Assembly (NCBI GenBank): GCA_015075445.1 | Contig: JABTUJ010000036.1 | Span: 45,807 to 109,806, forward strand | From: Verrucomicrobiales bacterium | GTDB lineage: Bacteria > Verrucomicrobiota > Verrucomicrobiia > Limisphaerales > J093 | DNA length: 64,000 nucleotides | Direction of reading: 5' to 3' | Shown: piece by piece, positions 32,830 through 42,784 of the stretch | Layout of the letters: the number at the start of each line of letters is the position of its first letter | Numbering within the stretch: the first letter of the stretch is position 1 | Notes under the pieces: generated by a model | The model's database searches: none | Told to the model about the DNA's origin: nothing | Seen by the model: the letters and a program-made list of their open reading frames with translations, nothing else | Program-made: the position numbers and the translations under genes

Positions 32830-35765
32830 TCAGGTCGGACTCGTTTGGAGATCCGGGCGCGGAATGTAGCGCGGGGGGGACAAGCCGTCCAAGGGTCTTT
32901 GGCGCAGGCACCGGGGAGGGATGGGAAAGAACGAGAGAAACCAAAACGTCCCGTCTCGGGCCGCGATGACTTCCGGGCGGCTGTGGTCGGCTTGGCCGAG
33001 GAGGCCGTCCCAGATGGTGCTGGCGGCGCCCTGCGTGAGATAGTCGTGGTCGGTCTCGAAGCGATCGGCGAGGTCCTGAAATTGCGCGGCGTCGGTGACG
33101 ACCTCGGCCGGGGCGGACGCGGCCGTCACGTTGCCCTTCGGATCACGCACGGAGACGACGTAGCGATACCGCGTGTTGGGCTGCAGGCCGTCATCCAGGA
33201 AGAACGCCTGCGGCGTCCACCCGCTGCTGGTTGCGCCGGCGTTGCCGGTGGTTTCCGTGAAGCGATACTCCACTTTGCCGAGCTCGGAGTGTCCGGGTGT
33301 GGCGCTCATGATGACGGCGGTCGGCCACAAGGCGGTGGGCGTCTGCGCAAAGGCGGCCGGATCGGGTGCGGGTCTCTGCCATTCCTTTTGCCAAAGCGCA
33401 TGCAGTTGAGAGATCTCCCCGGACGAGAGGGCGCGGCGGAAGAGCTGCACGCGAGTCAGCGCCCCGGAGAATGGCCAGCGACCTCCGAGGCGGACGGCTT
33501 GAAGCGACTGCGGCGGTGGCGGCAGGCTCGTTCGCGTGGGGCGGCCATCGATGAAGAACACGCCTCGACCGTCGGAGTAGACCGCCGCCAGTTGGTGCCA
33601 ACCTCCCGTCGGTGGTGTGGGGAGGACCGCGTGTTCCTTTCCCTCACCATCGACGAACTCCACGGCACATTCCGGTTCCTCGAGCGAGGGATTGGCCACC
33701 CCGGCCAGCAAGGTGAAATCCCCCAGGGCTACGGCGCCGTCGGCAGTGAGCTCAAGCGACTGGCCCGCCTCGAAGCGTGGCGCAAGACGTCCATTCACCT
33801 CGGCCACGACTGGTACGCGCTCGCCGACGAACGCCCCGCCGAGCGAACCGCTGTTGGCCCAGGACCGCAGCGGGCCGTAGTCGAGCCGGGCGGAATCCAC
33901 GTGTACCAGCGCATCCGCTTCGGGCGGATGCGCCGCGAGTTCCTTGACCTGTGTTTCGTTGAGCGCGCCGTCGTAAACGCGCAGCGACGCGACGTAGCCG
34001 TCGAAGAACTCGGTTCCCGGCTCGGAAGCGCCGACGTAGACCGGCCGGCCTTCGTGCATCAGCAGCATCTTGGCCTCCGCGTTGTTGAGCTGCCCGTCCA
34101 CATAGACGCGTTCGATGACGCCATCAAAGACCACGGCCAGGTGATGCCAGACTCCGGCCTCAGGGGGCGCGCCGCGAAAACCCATGTCCGCAAAACCCCA
34201 GTGCCCGACGGCGCCAAACTCGGGTTGCGTGCCGTAGCCGATCTGCGCGGTGGTGGCATCCGGCCCGCCGCGTCCGGCCCAACTGAGGATGCACTCGCTT
34301 TCGGCGATCTCTGGGTTGTTCACCCACGCCGCCACGGTGAAGCTGCTGTTGCCGGCGAGGGCGCGCGGCGCCGGAAAGGAAGCGGTGAGTAGCTGGTTCC
34401 CGGAAAACTGTACGGCTTTGCATCCGCCCGCCATGCCCACAACGGGTGTGGCGTCGCGGCTGCGAAACTCGCCACCCAGCAAGCCTTGGTTCGTCCAGGT
34501 ATTGACGGCCGCGCCGAGCGGCAGGCCGGCGACATCCAGGTGGATGAGGAGTTGGGGAGGGGACTCAGTCAGCGCCCTTGCCGGGAGGGCCTTCTCACCT
34601 CGGCTCTTCCCAGGCGACGCGCCGGCCGTTTCGCCGCTGGGGGATCGGGGCGAGCGTTCGGAGCGACGAGCTTGGTGCGGAGCGATGAAGCTCGCGAACG
34701 CCTCGTCCGCCATCGCCAGCAACGGATCGTCCGGCGCCTCAGCATACGCTTTGAAATTCCACACCGCCCCGAACAGCCCGGGCAGCTCGGTGCCGGTCAC
34801 CGTCAGGCGCAGGTAGCGTGCCTCCACGTCGCCGTCGTCCACCATCGGGCTGCCCCAACGCGTGTTCTGCCGGCGGTCGGCAAAGATCTGCCACGTCTGG
34901 CCATCGAGCGAGGACTCGATGACATACTGGTAGAACCAGGTGCCATATTCGAATTGCGTCGCCGTCCGGCGCACCCGCTGCGGGGTGCCGAGGTCCACCG
35001 CGAGCCAGTGACCCGGGCGATGGTCGGCCGGACGCCAGAGCGTGGCATGGTTGTCGTCCACGGCGTACTCGGGCCTGTAGGCGTGGAGGCGCAGGGTGTC
35101 CTGGTAGAACGACGAGGCGGTGACCTTCCGGGTAAACGCGAGATTCATCGCTCCCTGACGGCCGCCGCGCGGGATGCCACGAGCGCCGATTCCCTGGTGC
35201 GTGGGTGCGACCTTGCGGATCACGCCGTCCTTCTCGAAGACCAGCCGGTCTGCGCAGGTCTGCCGGTGCATGCCATTCGGCGTCACCGGTATGTCATGGC
35301 GATGATAGATGATGAAGGAGTCGTCGCCTTGCTGCAGGATCGAGTGGTGGCCCGGACCATGGACTCTGCCATCCGCGGTGGTCGCGAGAATGGGGTTGTT
35401 GGGGCCCATCCTGAATTCGCCGTCCGGCCGGTCGCCGACCGCGTATTGCACGCGATAGCTGGCATCGTGGCACGAGCCGGAGGAATACGTGAAATAGGAA
35501 CCAGCACCCAATCCACGAAATCGCGGGAGACCCAGACGGTCGCCGGCCCCCGCCCCCCGCCGTTGCCGTCGGTCGTGGCATAGAGGTAGAACGTGTCGCC
35601 GAACTGCTTGATCGTCGGGTCCGCGAAGTAGCCGGGGACGAGGGGATTGAAGTTGCCCGGCGCGTCGAAGGCGGTGTCGGGCGGCGCGGGAACCGCCGGT
35701 TGCCCGGTGAGCACCGGGGACGAGCCGAGGACCAGCGATGAGAGGATCGGGAGGATGAGTTTCAC
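32830..35765 (-). pseudogene. GH43-F5/8C-LamG-FN3 protein with deletion inside the catalytic domain
   Basis: From a GTG near 35765: a signal peptide (KLILPILSSLVLGSS), then the GH43 start NPLVPGYFADPTIKQFGDTF then YLYATTDG. At about 35510 the text jumps from DFVDWVLVP to GAGSYFTYSSGSCHDASYRV in another frame, so the central part of the five-bladed propeller, probably over 100 residues, has been lost and the frame broken. Downstream are intact GH43 end strands, an F5/8 type C domain (ASSFYQDTLRLHAYRPEYAV), two LamG-type domains and a fibronectin type III domain. It was probably an arabinan- or xylan-type glycosidase with carbohydrate-binding modules. The long 3' frame could still be translated from an internal start. 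Confidence 0.8.
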
Positions 35766-35782
35766 GGCGTTGGTCGACACGA

Positions 35783-35935
35783 TCAAGCTCCGAGCCAGAA
35801 GACGCGCGAGCGCCAGTCGGCTTTGCCTTCCGGCTCGATCAGTTGAATCAAACGGCGCAGGAGTCGGCGGGTATCGGCTTGGGCGATGGTCCTGGGCACG
35901 AAGATCACGCCGCCGTGCATGAGTCCCGCACACAT
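35783..35935 (-). pseudogene. PIN-like (DUF5615-type) toxin, C-terminal fragment
   Basis: The 50-codon frame MCAGLMHGGVIFVPRTIAQA then DTRRLLRRLIQLI resembles the last third of DUF5615 PIN-like toxins, which end in a GIIxV...LLxLxQ pattern. The N-terminal catalytic part is missing; an in-frame stop lies eight codons upstream. An antitoxin-like gene is 24 bp upstream. Confidence 0.5.
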
Positions 35936-35959
35936 GGTGGACATCGAGCATGAGCTCTA

Positions 35960-36133
35960 TCATGACTCGACGTGAGGCAGTAATTGCGCAAGTCCGGCCA
36001 ACTCACTGCGCTCGGAAGCCCGGTCGCGCTCGGCCTTGATTTCATCCGCGTAGGCCTTCAGGCCCAAGGTCAAATCGTTGTACTCCTCTTGATTCAACCG
36101 GAGACTCACGCGGTGCTCTTTCGTCTTTGTCAT
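35960..36133 (-). CDS. Ribbon-helix-helix-like antitoxin candidate
   Basis: 57 aa. MTKTKEHRVSLRLNQEEYND has the beta-strand pattern (RVSLRL) followed by a helix typical of small RHH regulators; a long charged helix follows. It lies just upstream of a truncated PIN-like toxin, suggesting the antitoxin half of a former module. Start ATG 36133 is chosen over the longer frame because the strand would then sit at the N-terminus. Confidence 0.55.
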   Translation of the reverse strand: MTKTKEHRVSLRLNQEEYNDLTLGLKAYADEIKAERDRASERSELAGLAQLLPHVES

Positions 36134-36291
36134 ACGTCTGCTGACGGTGGGAGACACAACCACCCGCATCAAGGGCAGCACCCGGCGTCAAGTCAAGCAC
36201 CGTGAAGCTGCGGAGCAGGCTCAGGCTCGGCGGTTCGTCGAAGGATCCCCGCCCTCGGTTGCCGCATGGCCGAGGGGTCTTGCGGGGACAC

Positions 36292-39071
36292 TCATCGATC
36301 CTCGGACGAAGTCAGCTCGCTAACCGCCCGGAGGATCGCGTCACTCGCCCGGATGCTCTCCCAGTTGAAGATGCAGACATAGCGGCAGCGAGAATCGGAC
36401 AAGGTGTTGGCCAGGGCGCGGCGCCAGGCATCCGTTTCCCCCGGGCCCTGGAGAAGCCACTCCGTCGCCGCCCAATACGGCGCGTCCGACCGGGCGAGAT
36501 TGCGCTGGACGCCGACGTCCTTCCGCGGATCGGCGGCATGCTGGTAGAAGCTCCAGCCGGGGCAGGCGAACGGGTTGACCGGCACATCGTAGATCAGTTC
36601 GCCTTCCTTCCATCCGGCTCCGTGCGCGAAGAGGCGATCGCGCGGGACGCCGAAGGCAGCGGCTTCGCGACAGAGCGTTTCGAGATAACGCCGCGCAACC
36701 TCGCGAAGTTCAGCCTCGGTTGGGGTGCCGTTGGTGCGGATGCCGGAGGCGGTGAGCGCAGCGTGGCCGAGGGTGGCCAGGCCGCGCGACACCGGATCGT
36801 TGTGGTCCAACCGGCCCACCGGATCCTCGGTGGGCGGCCGGTCCAGCAACGCATTGCCGTTCGGGAAGTGGAAGGCGTTGACGCCGATCGAGGTCTCGTG
36901 GCCGAGCTTGATGCCCACCAGCAGGTGTTTCTGGTCCGCGGGCAAACCCGCGTGCCAGTCGAGCACCACGGGAACGAGGCGCCGGATTTCCTCGCGGCAG
37001 GCGGCGAGGTAGCGCGGGCTGGCGAGGTTGGGAGGAGGCAGGACGCGAATCTGTTGCCCCCAGTTGCGCCAGGCGACCTTGACCGCTTGCTCAGGCGACC
37101 AGCCGGTCCATTCGACGTTCTCCCGATTGGCTGGATCGTAGCCGGCCCTGGCTGGATCCCACCAGTTCCAGAGATCGGGCCGTGCCTCCCACCAGTGTTC
37201 GAGATCGATCTGGATCAGCACCGGCGTGGCGGTTTCGGCGGCGGCCGCGAGAAAGGTCCGCAGGGCGGCGAGGGTAGTCGCGGGCGGGGTCCGCAGCGGG
37301 GAGAACACGTAGCTCAGGCCGGTCTGAATGCGTGCGGCCGGGCGATTGGGAAAATGGGTCAGGACTTCCTCGAAGTGCTGCCGACCGAGGCTCTCGGGTT
37401 CCCCCTGGTACATCCCCTGCCCCGGCGCCCGGTTGAACAGGATGTACTGGGACGGCGGGCCCGGTTCAACCTCTACAATCTGCACGTAAGTGTCCGAGGA
37501 CTTCTCGTTCTTCCTGCCCAGAACAGTCAGCGTGACGGTGTGCCGGCCTGGCGGCAGGTTGGTGGCCAACACGCGTCGATGATGCCACTCGACGGTGGGC
37601 GCATAGCTGTCGAACTCCGGCGGCACGGCCGGTTGGCCATCAATCAGGACGCGCGCCAGGCCGCAGTCCGGGCCGACTTTGTGGAGGATCGTCACGTTGC
37701 CGCCGTGCGTCTCCCAGGTGGCGGTCGCACCGGCGCGGTTCGCGTAATGGAGTCCGCCGCCGCGGGGACCTTCGCCGCGCCAGCAGGTCCAGCCGGGCGA
37801 GAAGGCGATGCCGCCTTCGCTGTGTGCCGCCGGCCCGGGGCGTTTCATGGGAAACCGGTCGGAATCCCAGACCACGGCCGGGCGACCGTGTTGCCAGGTG
37901 ATTTCGTAAGCGGACAGGAACCAGGTGTGTCCCTTGTCCTGGTTGCCTTGCACGAACAGGTACGTCCGGCCGTCGGTCTCGGTGAAGACGCCGGGGTGGC
38001 CGGTTTCGCTCGAGTTCCAGTCGCCGGGTTGGCCGTTGGGAATGAGGGGTTCCCGGAATAGGCGGGTCCAATGCAGGCCGTCGGTGCTGGTGGCGCAGCC
38101 GATCTGCTGGGGATCGTTGTTGTACCCGCCGCCGTAGAAGAGATAGAGCGTGTCGCCGCGTTGGATCACCGAGGGCGCTTCGATGCAGCGGGTTTCCCAA
38201 GGCAGTTCCGGCTGGAGGATCGGTCCATCACCGACGGGCGTCCACGCCTCGCGGCCGAAGTTGCTCCTTAGGTCAGCGGTGGCAGCCACGAGCATTTGCG
38301 TCTGCATCGAGGGATCGCGCGTGGCGTAAATGAGCCACAGCTTGTCGCGAAACTCGAAGGCGTCGCAGTCAATCGCGCGTCCCGAATTCCAGGCCCCCGT
38401 GGGGTGCAGGATGGGATTGTCGGGATGCCGGGTGAATTTGAGACCATCGTCCGAGCTGGCGTGGCAAAGGGCGTCATTCCTGCCGTTGCCATAACTGTTG
38501 TAGAAGATGCGCTTTGGCGCCGAGCAGAGGGCTTTGCCGTTGACGAGGCCATTCTGCTCGCACGGTTGTTCGGGAGGATCTCACCCACTTTCTGCCAGTC
38601 TGTCAGGTCACGGCTCTCCGCAATGCCGATGGCCCAGCCCTTGGGGGAGGCGGGGTTGGTGGAGGGCGCCATCGAGTAGTACATCAGGTAACGATCCCCG
38701 AGCCGAAGAACGCTCGGGTCCTTCGCGAAGGGGCGGCCGTGGCGCGTCGCATCGCCAAACAGCAAGCGCGGGACCGGCAGGGCTTCGCCCGGGAGCGGCG
38801 GCGGGGCCGGATGCGGTTGCTGTGGGCGCATGACGACCTCGAGGATGACGACCGGCTTGCCCAGCCTGCGGCCCAGTTCCTGGACGCGGCGGATGTCTTT
38901 GTGCCGGTCCCAGATCTGCACGTCGTTCCGGGCGTACGAAGGAACGAAATTCGCGCCGCGTAGCCAGGCGAAATCGTCGCCGGCCGGGGCGGCCGTCACC
39001 GTGAGGTACCCGGCCATGAGGCCGACGAACAGCGGACCGCCCGCGGCTCGCGAGAAACTGACGTTGCGCAT
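36292..39071 (-). pseudogene. GH43-like glycosidase with C-terminal barrel domain, split by a frameshift
   Basis: The first segment (from ATG 39071) has a signal-like N-terminus (GPLFVGLMAGYLTVTA) and the start of a propeller (FAKDPSVLRLGDRYLMYYSM, WAIGIAESRDLTDWQKVGEI). At about 38575 the continuation EQPCEQNGLVNGKALCSAPK then RIFYNSYGNGRNDALCHASS appears one base out of frame. The second part (open from 38307) finishes the propeller (EAPSVIQRGDTLYLFYGGGY), adds a beta domain and ends in a barrel-like domain (LIQIDLEHWWEARPDLWNWW). Only one indel separates it from being intact, so a recent mutation or sequence error is possible. Substrate unknown. Confidence 0.78.
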
Positions 39072-39239
39072 GGCGCCTTATGCCAGATGCCTTGGGCGAG
39101 GGCGAGCCTGACGAGGACACACGGCGCCACCGTGATGCCCGGCCGATCAGGAGCGCGGGAAACCCGCCAGCCGAGTCCATGTCGAATACCTCAGGAACAG
39201 GGGCTTGACCCAACCAACCAGGTGAACAGAGTAGTTGGC

Positions 39240-39380
39240 ATGGAAATCAAAGAGATCGGAGTATTCGAGGCCAAGACGCGGCTCTCGGGGTTGCTCGAGC
39301 AGGTGCGCAAAGGCGCCACCTTCCGCATCACCAGGCGCGGCCATCCGATCGCCGAACTGCGGCCGGTGAAACTGCCGGAC
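39240..39380 (+). pseudogene. Phd/YefM-type antitoxin, 3'-truncated
   Basis: MEIKEIGVFEAKTRLSGLLE then QVRKGATFRITRRGHPIAEL matches the N-terminal DNA-binding half of Phd/YefM antitoxins. After RPVKLPD the sequence no longer fits and the frame runs on into non-coding DNA. No toxin follows; the next gene is the reversed end of a glycoside hydrolase. Confidence 0.72.
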
Positions 39381-39448
39381 CACCGTTCCTGTGGATCTCG
39401 TGAAACCCAGGCCGGCGCAAGGCCCCATACGCCCCCCCGAGTTGGGAC

Positions 39449-42208
39449 TCAGCATCCGGTGGCCTCCCCGACCCGCTCATCCAGCGAGGCCCCAGCGCAC
39501 CCCCTCCGCGCCGTCTTGCCTTCTCGCGGACTCTCGTGGTGCGGATTCAGAATCCCCGGCTGGCTGCGTGCCGTGCCGAAAGCGTTGGAGACCACGCAGC
39601 GATACGCGCTGCCGATATCCCACAGGGTCGTGGCCGGTGTGGTGTAACGCGGGGAGGTCGCCCCCGGGATGTTCAGGCGGTTCTTCTGCCACTGGTAACG
39701 CAGGTCCACGCCGGAAGCCGCCACGGTAAACGTGGCGCTCGCCGGGAACACGACGGTGGGCGAGGCAGGATCCGAGGTGATCACTGGCGCCCCGGCCGGC
39801 GGCGGCGCGATCTCGGCACGGGTGATCTCGTAGGTCACTCCGGCCGTCGTGCGGAACGTATACGTGTCCTCGTCTTGGAGGGTCGTGACCGGTTGCCGGT
39901 TATCCGCCCGGGACACCTGGATGCCGGCGCCGTCGAACGGGCTTTGCACCACACAGGGGTTGCCCTGCTCGCTGAAGATTCGCACCGACTCCACCACCTG
40001 CCCCGCCGCGTGATACGTCGCCTCGACCAGGAACGCGCCCACGGCGCGCAATCGCTTGAACTGGGCATCGACCGTCCGGTCCCAGTTGGGGAAGATCCGG
40101 ATCACCCCGTCATGGCTTTGCAGCAACATGTTGTTGATGGCTTCGATGATCCCCGCCGTCTCGATACCGCCCCCCTCCTTCTGGGATACGATGCCGTTCG
40201 GTTCCGGTTTCCATCCCTTGATCGCCCGGATGACACGGTCCGGGCGGTAGCCGGCGCGGACAGCCATCACGAACATCATCCCGAAGTCGTTGCCGTTTTG
40301 CCAGCCACACCACCGCTGGGGATGGAACATGTTGCCCTTGTCCAGCGTGCGGCAGGTGGCAATGCGATACGCCGGCAACGTGCTGTGACTGATATTGTCG
40401 AACGTGGTGGTGAACATCACCCCGGTGTTCCGGGCGCCTCCCTGGTAATGCAAGGCCTCCATCACGTCATGGACCGAATCCGGTCGGAACGTCACAGTGT
40501 TCTCCCATTGCTGGAGTGGATACTCGCTCATCCGGTCGAGAATATCCTGCCAATGGGCGCGCCGCTCGGCGTCACGTTCAAGTTCCATGCTCGCCGCGAT
40601 GATCTCCCGGTAGAGGAACCGGATGGCGCCCAGGCTGAACATGTCGTTCTTCGTGAACCAGTCCGCCCCTTCATGGACGGAGCCGTATACCTCATATCGC
40701 CCATTCACCGGTGGCCCGATGTAATCGTCGTAGAAATCCGCGACGGCGAGCATGAGGGGATAGCAGGTGTTCGCCAGGAACGCCCGGTCCCGCCCGTATT
40801 TCCACTTCCAGACGATCGGCAAAATGCCAAACACGGCGTTGGTCGGCATGCAACAATCTTCTTCCCCATACCTGCCGCCGCCGCACGAGGTCCCGTGGGA
40901 GGTGAAGGAGCCTTCGGACTCCACCCCCCGGCAAGGGGTGGGCATACGCGCGGCGATGGGCGGCGACACCCACCGGTTGATCACCCGCTTTCGGCCCGTG
41001 TTCTCGAGGTAGTACTTGACCGTTTCGATGTAGGGATCAACCAGGTCGACGTGGTTGGCGGAGAAGGTGCCGTAGTACGGGTTCTGGGCGTTGTAGTTCA
41101 TTCCCAGGTTGCTGAACCACATCATGTCGTCGGCTCGGTTCCATGGCCCCCAGTGCCCCGGCGCGTTGCCGGGACCGTGGCCGCTGCCGCTGCGCGCACA
41201 GGACCCCACCAGGTACAAGTGGTTGTACCAGTAGTTCTGGAGATCGTCGCCCAGCCGGATGTAGGAGCGGAGCCAGAACGCCTTCCACCACGCCCGGTTC
41301 TCGGAAGCGATTCGGGCGATGCCGGCCTCGTTCATGTCTCTGACCGCCGCCTGCACGAGAGCCAGGGGTGAAGCCGCGTTCTTCGTATGTTCCGCCTGCA
41401 GGAAGAGGGTGACCGTTGCGCCGCTGGCGGGCAGCGCAAAGGTCAGCCGGGAAGACGTGTGGGGGTCGGTGGTCGGCGTGGCCGTTGCGCCCAAGACGGT
41501 TGCCGCCACCGCGCCTTTCACAAAGAACGGTGCGCCTTCGGGGTTGGGCTCCTTGGTGACCCACACCACCGAGCCCACCTGACCGGCGCTCTTGGCCACA
41601 TACTCATTGCCCATGACCGAGAGCGTGGCCTGGAGCGAAACCTCCTTGCCGCTGTGGGTGGACAGCTCCACGACCAGCGCGTTGCTCGCCGGCGAGAGAA
41701 AGGCCCGGGTCTGGACCGCCCTGCCCGCCATCGTGCCATCCGTTCTGACTTCCGCGTTCCTGATATCCTGGGTGACGCGGTAGGCCTGTCCCGATCCGGC
41801 GCCCGATGCGGCTTCGAGGGTCAGAATCGCCAGGTTGAGAATGTGCTGATTATAGCGCCCCACGGCCACGTCGTTCCCGGCATGAAAGCCGTTCTTTCCC
41901 AGGTAGTATTTCAGGGAATGAACGGTGCCGCCCAGGTGGGCCCCGAAATCCCCGTTCCCCAAATACGCGCCTTTCATGAGCGTCCGGCAGGTAGCGTCAT
42001 CCCAAGTCCCCGTGTAAGTGCACGAGGCGTTGTCTAACAGGGCGGAAACCGTCTCCCAATCCGACTCCTCTGGCACTGACCGACGCTCTCCGGCCAGGCG
42101 GGAGGGCTGCGGGGCCGCGGTTATCGTGGCGGCACCGGCCATCTCCGGGGCGAGCGAGATCGCGGCGCACCCTTGGCCGACAACTTGGATGAATGTCCTT
42201 CTGTGCAT
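39449..42208 (-). CDS. GH95-like glycoside hydrolase with Ig-like domain, 3' end probably altered
   Basis: 919 aa. A Tat-like N-terminus (MHRRTFIQVVGQGCAAISLA) is followed by an N-terminal beta domain with the family-type LGNGDFGAHLGG, then an (alpha/alpha)6 barrel (GPWNRADDMMWFSNLGMNYN, FYDDYIGPPVNGRYEVYGSV, VSQKEGGGIETAGIIEAINN), and near residue 800 an Ig-like domain (YQWQKNRLNIPGATSP). The fold is that of GH95 alpha-L-fucosidases or galactosidases; the activity is inferred. The Ig domain is followed by about 30 atypical residues (ESPREGKTARRGCAGASLDE) that run toward the truncated Phd gene, so the original C-terminus may be lost. Confidence 0.82.
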   Translation of the reverse strand: MHRRTFIQVVGQGCAAISLAPEMAGAATITAAPQPSRLAGERRSVPEESDWETVSALLDNASCTYTGTWDDATCRTLMKGAYLGNGDFGAHLGGTVHSLKYYLGKNGFHAGNDVAVGRYNQHILNLAILTLEAASGAGSGQAYRVTQDIRNAEVRTDGTMAGRAVQTRAFLSPASNALVVELSTHSGKEVSLQATLSVMGNEYVAKSAGQVGSVVWVTKEPNPEGAPFFVKGAVAATVLGATATPTTDPHTSSRLTFALPASGATVTLFLQAEHTKNAASPLALVQAAVRDMNEAGIARIASENRAWWKAFWLRSYIRLGDDLQNYWYNHLYLVGSCARSGSGHGPGNAPGHWGPWNRADDMMWFSNLGMNYNAQNPYYGTFSANHVDLVDPYIETVKYYLENTGRKRVINRWVSPPIAARMPTPCRGVESEGSFTSHGTSCGGGRYGEEDCCMPTNAVFGILPIVWKWKYGRDRAFLANTCYPLMLAVADFYDDYIGPPVNGRYEVYGSVHEGADWFTKNDMFSLGAIRFLYREIIAASMELERDAERRAHWQDILDRMSEYPLQQWENTVTFRPDSVHDVMEALHYQGGARNTGVMFTTTFDNISHSTLPAYRIATCRTLDKGNMFHPQRWCGWQNGNDFGMMFVMAVRAGYRPDRVIRAIKGWKPEPNGIVSQKEGGGIETAGIIEAINNMLLQSHDGVIRIFPNWDRTVDAQFKRLRAVGAFLVEATYHAAGQVVESVRIFSEQGNPCVVQSPFDGAGIQVSRADNRQPVTTLQDEDTYTFRTTAGVTYEITRAEIAPPPAGAPVITSDPASPTVVFPASATFTVAASGVDLRYQWQKNRLNIPGATSPRYTTPATTLWDIGSAYRCVVSNAFGTARSQPGILNPHHESPREGKTARRGCAGASLDERVGEATGC

Positions 42209-42394
42209 GTGCTGTTACGCATCACCTCATCACGTCACTGGGTGGAACGAGGGAAATGAAGAAGCTGAGTCGTCAAATGTCCATGTGTGACTCCTTTGCC
42301 TTCCATGTCAGGCTGCCGTGAAGCGCGCGAGCGGTCAGAAGAACAAGGGCTCGTCCCGCGAGTGCGGAGAGCGCGAAGACGGTGACGCAAGCCA

Positions 42395-42682
42395 CTAGGC
42401 AACTTCGAGGAGGAGGCGTGGATGCTTCAACGCAATCTTGAGCAGCACCATTGCGGGACCCGTCGGTTTGCGCCGACCTTGTTCCCAGTTCTGGAGGGTG
42501 TCCGCGCTGATGCCCAGGATCGCAGCAAACTCGGACTGCGATAGGCCCAACTTGCCACGCACCTTGACGAGATCGTTTTGGGGATCCATCTGGAACACCC
42601 GCGACGGCTTCAGCGCGCCGCGCTTGATCTGGCGTGCTTCCCGTAGGCTTTCCGTCAATTGCTCGAACAGTTCTCTCTTCAT
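42395..42682 (-). CDS. HigA-type XRE-family antitoxin
   Basis: 95 aa. A helix-turn-helix of the Cro/C1 type, LVKVRGKLGLSQSEFAAILG then ISADTLQNWEQGRRKP, in the layout of HigA/NadS antitoxins that bind DNA and neutralise a RelE/HigB toxin. Its ATG overlaps the stop of the toxin remnant (GCATGA), the usual toxin-first gene order. It looks intact, whereas the toxin is not, so it may persist as an orphan regulator. Confidence 0.82.
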   Translation of the reverse strand: MKRELFEQLTESLREARQIKRGALKPSRVFQMDPQNDLVKVRGKLGLSQSEFAAILGISADTLQNWEQGRRKPTGPAMVLLKIALKHPRLLLEVA

Positions 42683-42780
42683 GCCAAAAACTCTTTCACG
42701 AGGATCCTCAGTTGCCGCAGTTGTCCGGGGGACAACTCGTCACCGGGCATGGGGCTGCCTTCACGGCTGGTCGCACGTGC
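42679..42780 (-). pseudogene. HigB/RelE-type toxin, C-terminal fragment
   Basis: MPGDELSPGQLRQLRILVKE then FLA and TGA matches the end of HigB-type toxins (..DLTPAQLRxLRxLV). The catalytic N-terminal two thirds are gone; the sequence runs into the 3' end of the GH106-like gene, which reads in the same direction. Confidence 0.7.
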
Positions 42781-42784
42781 GTGC

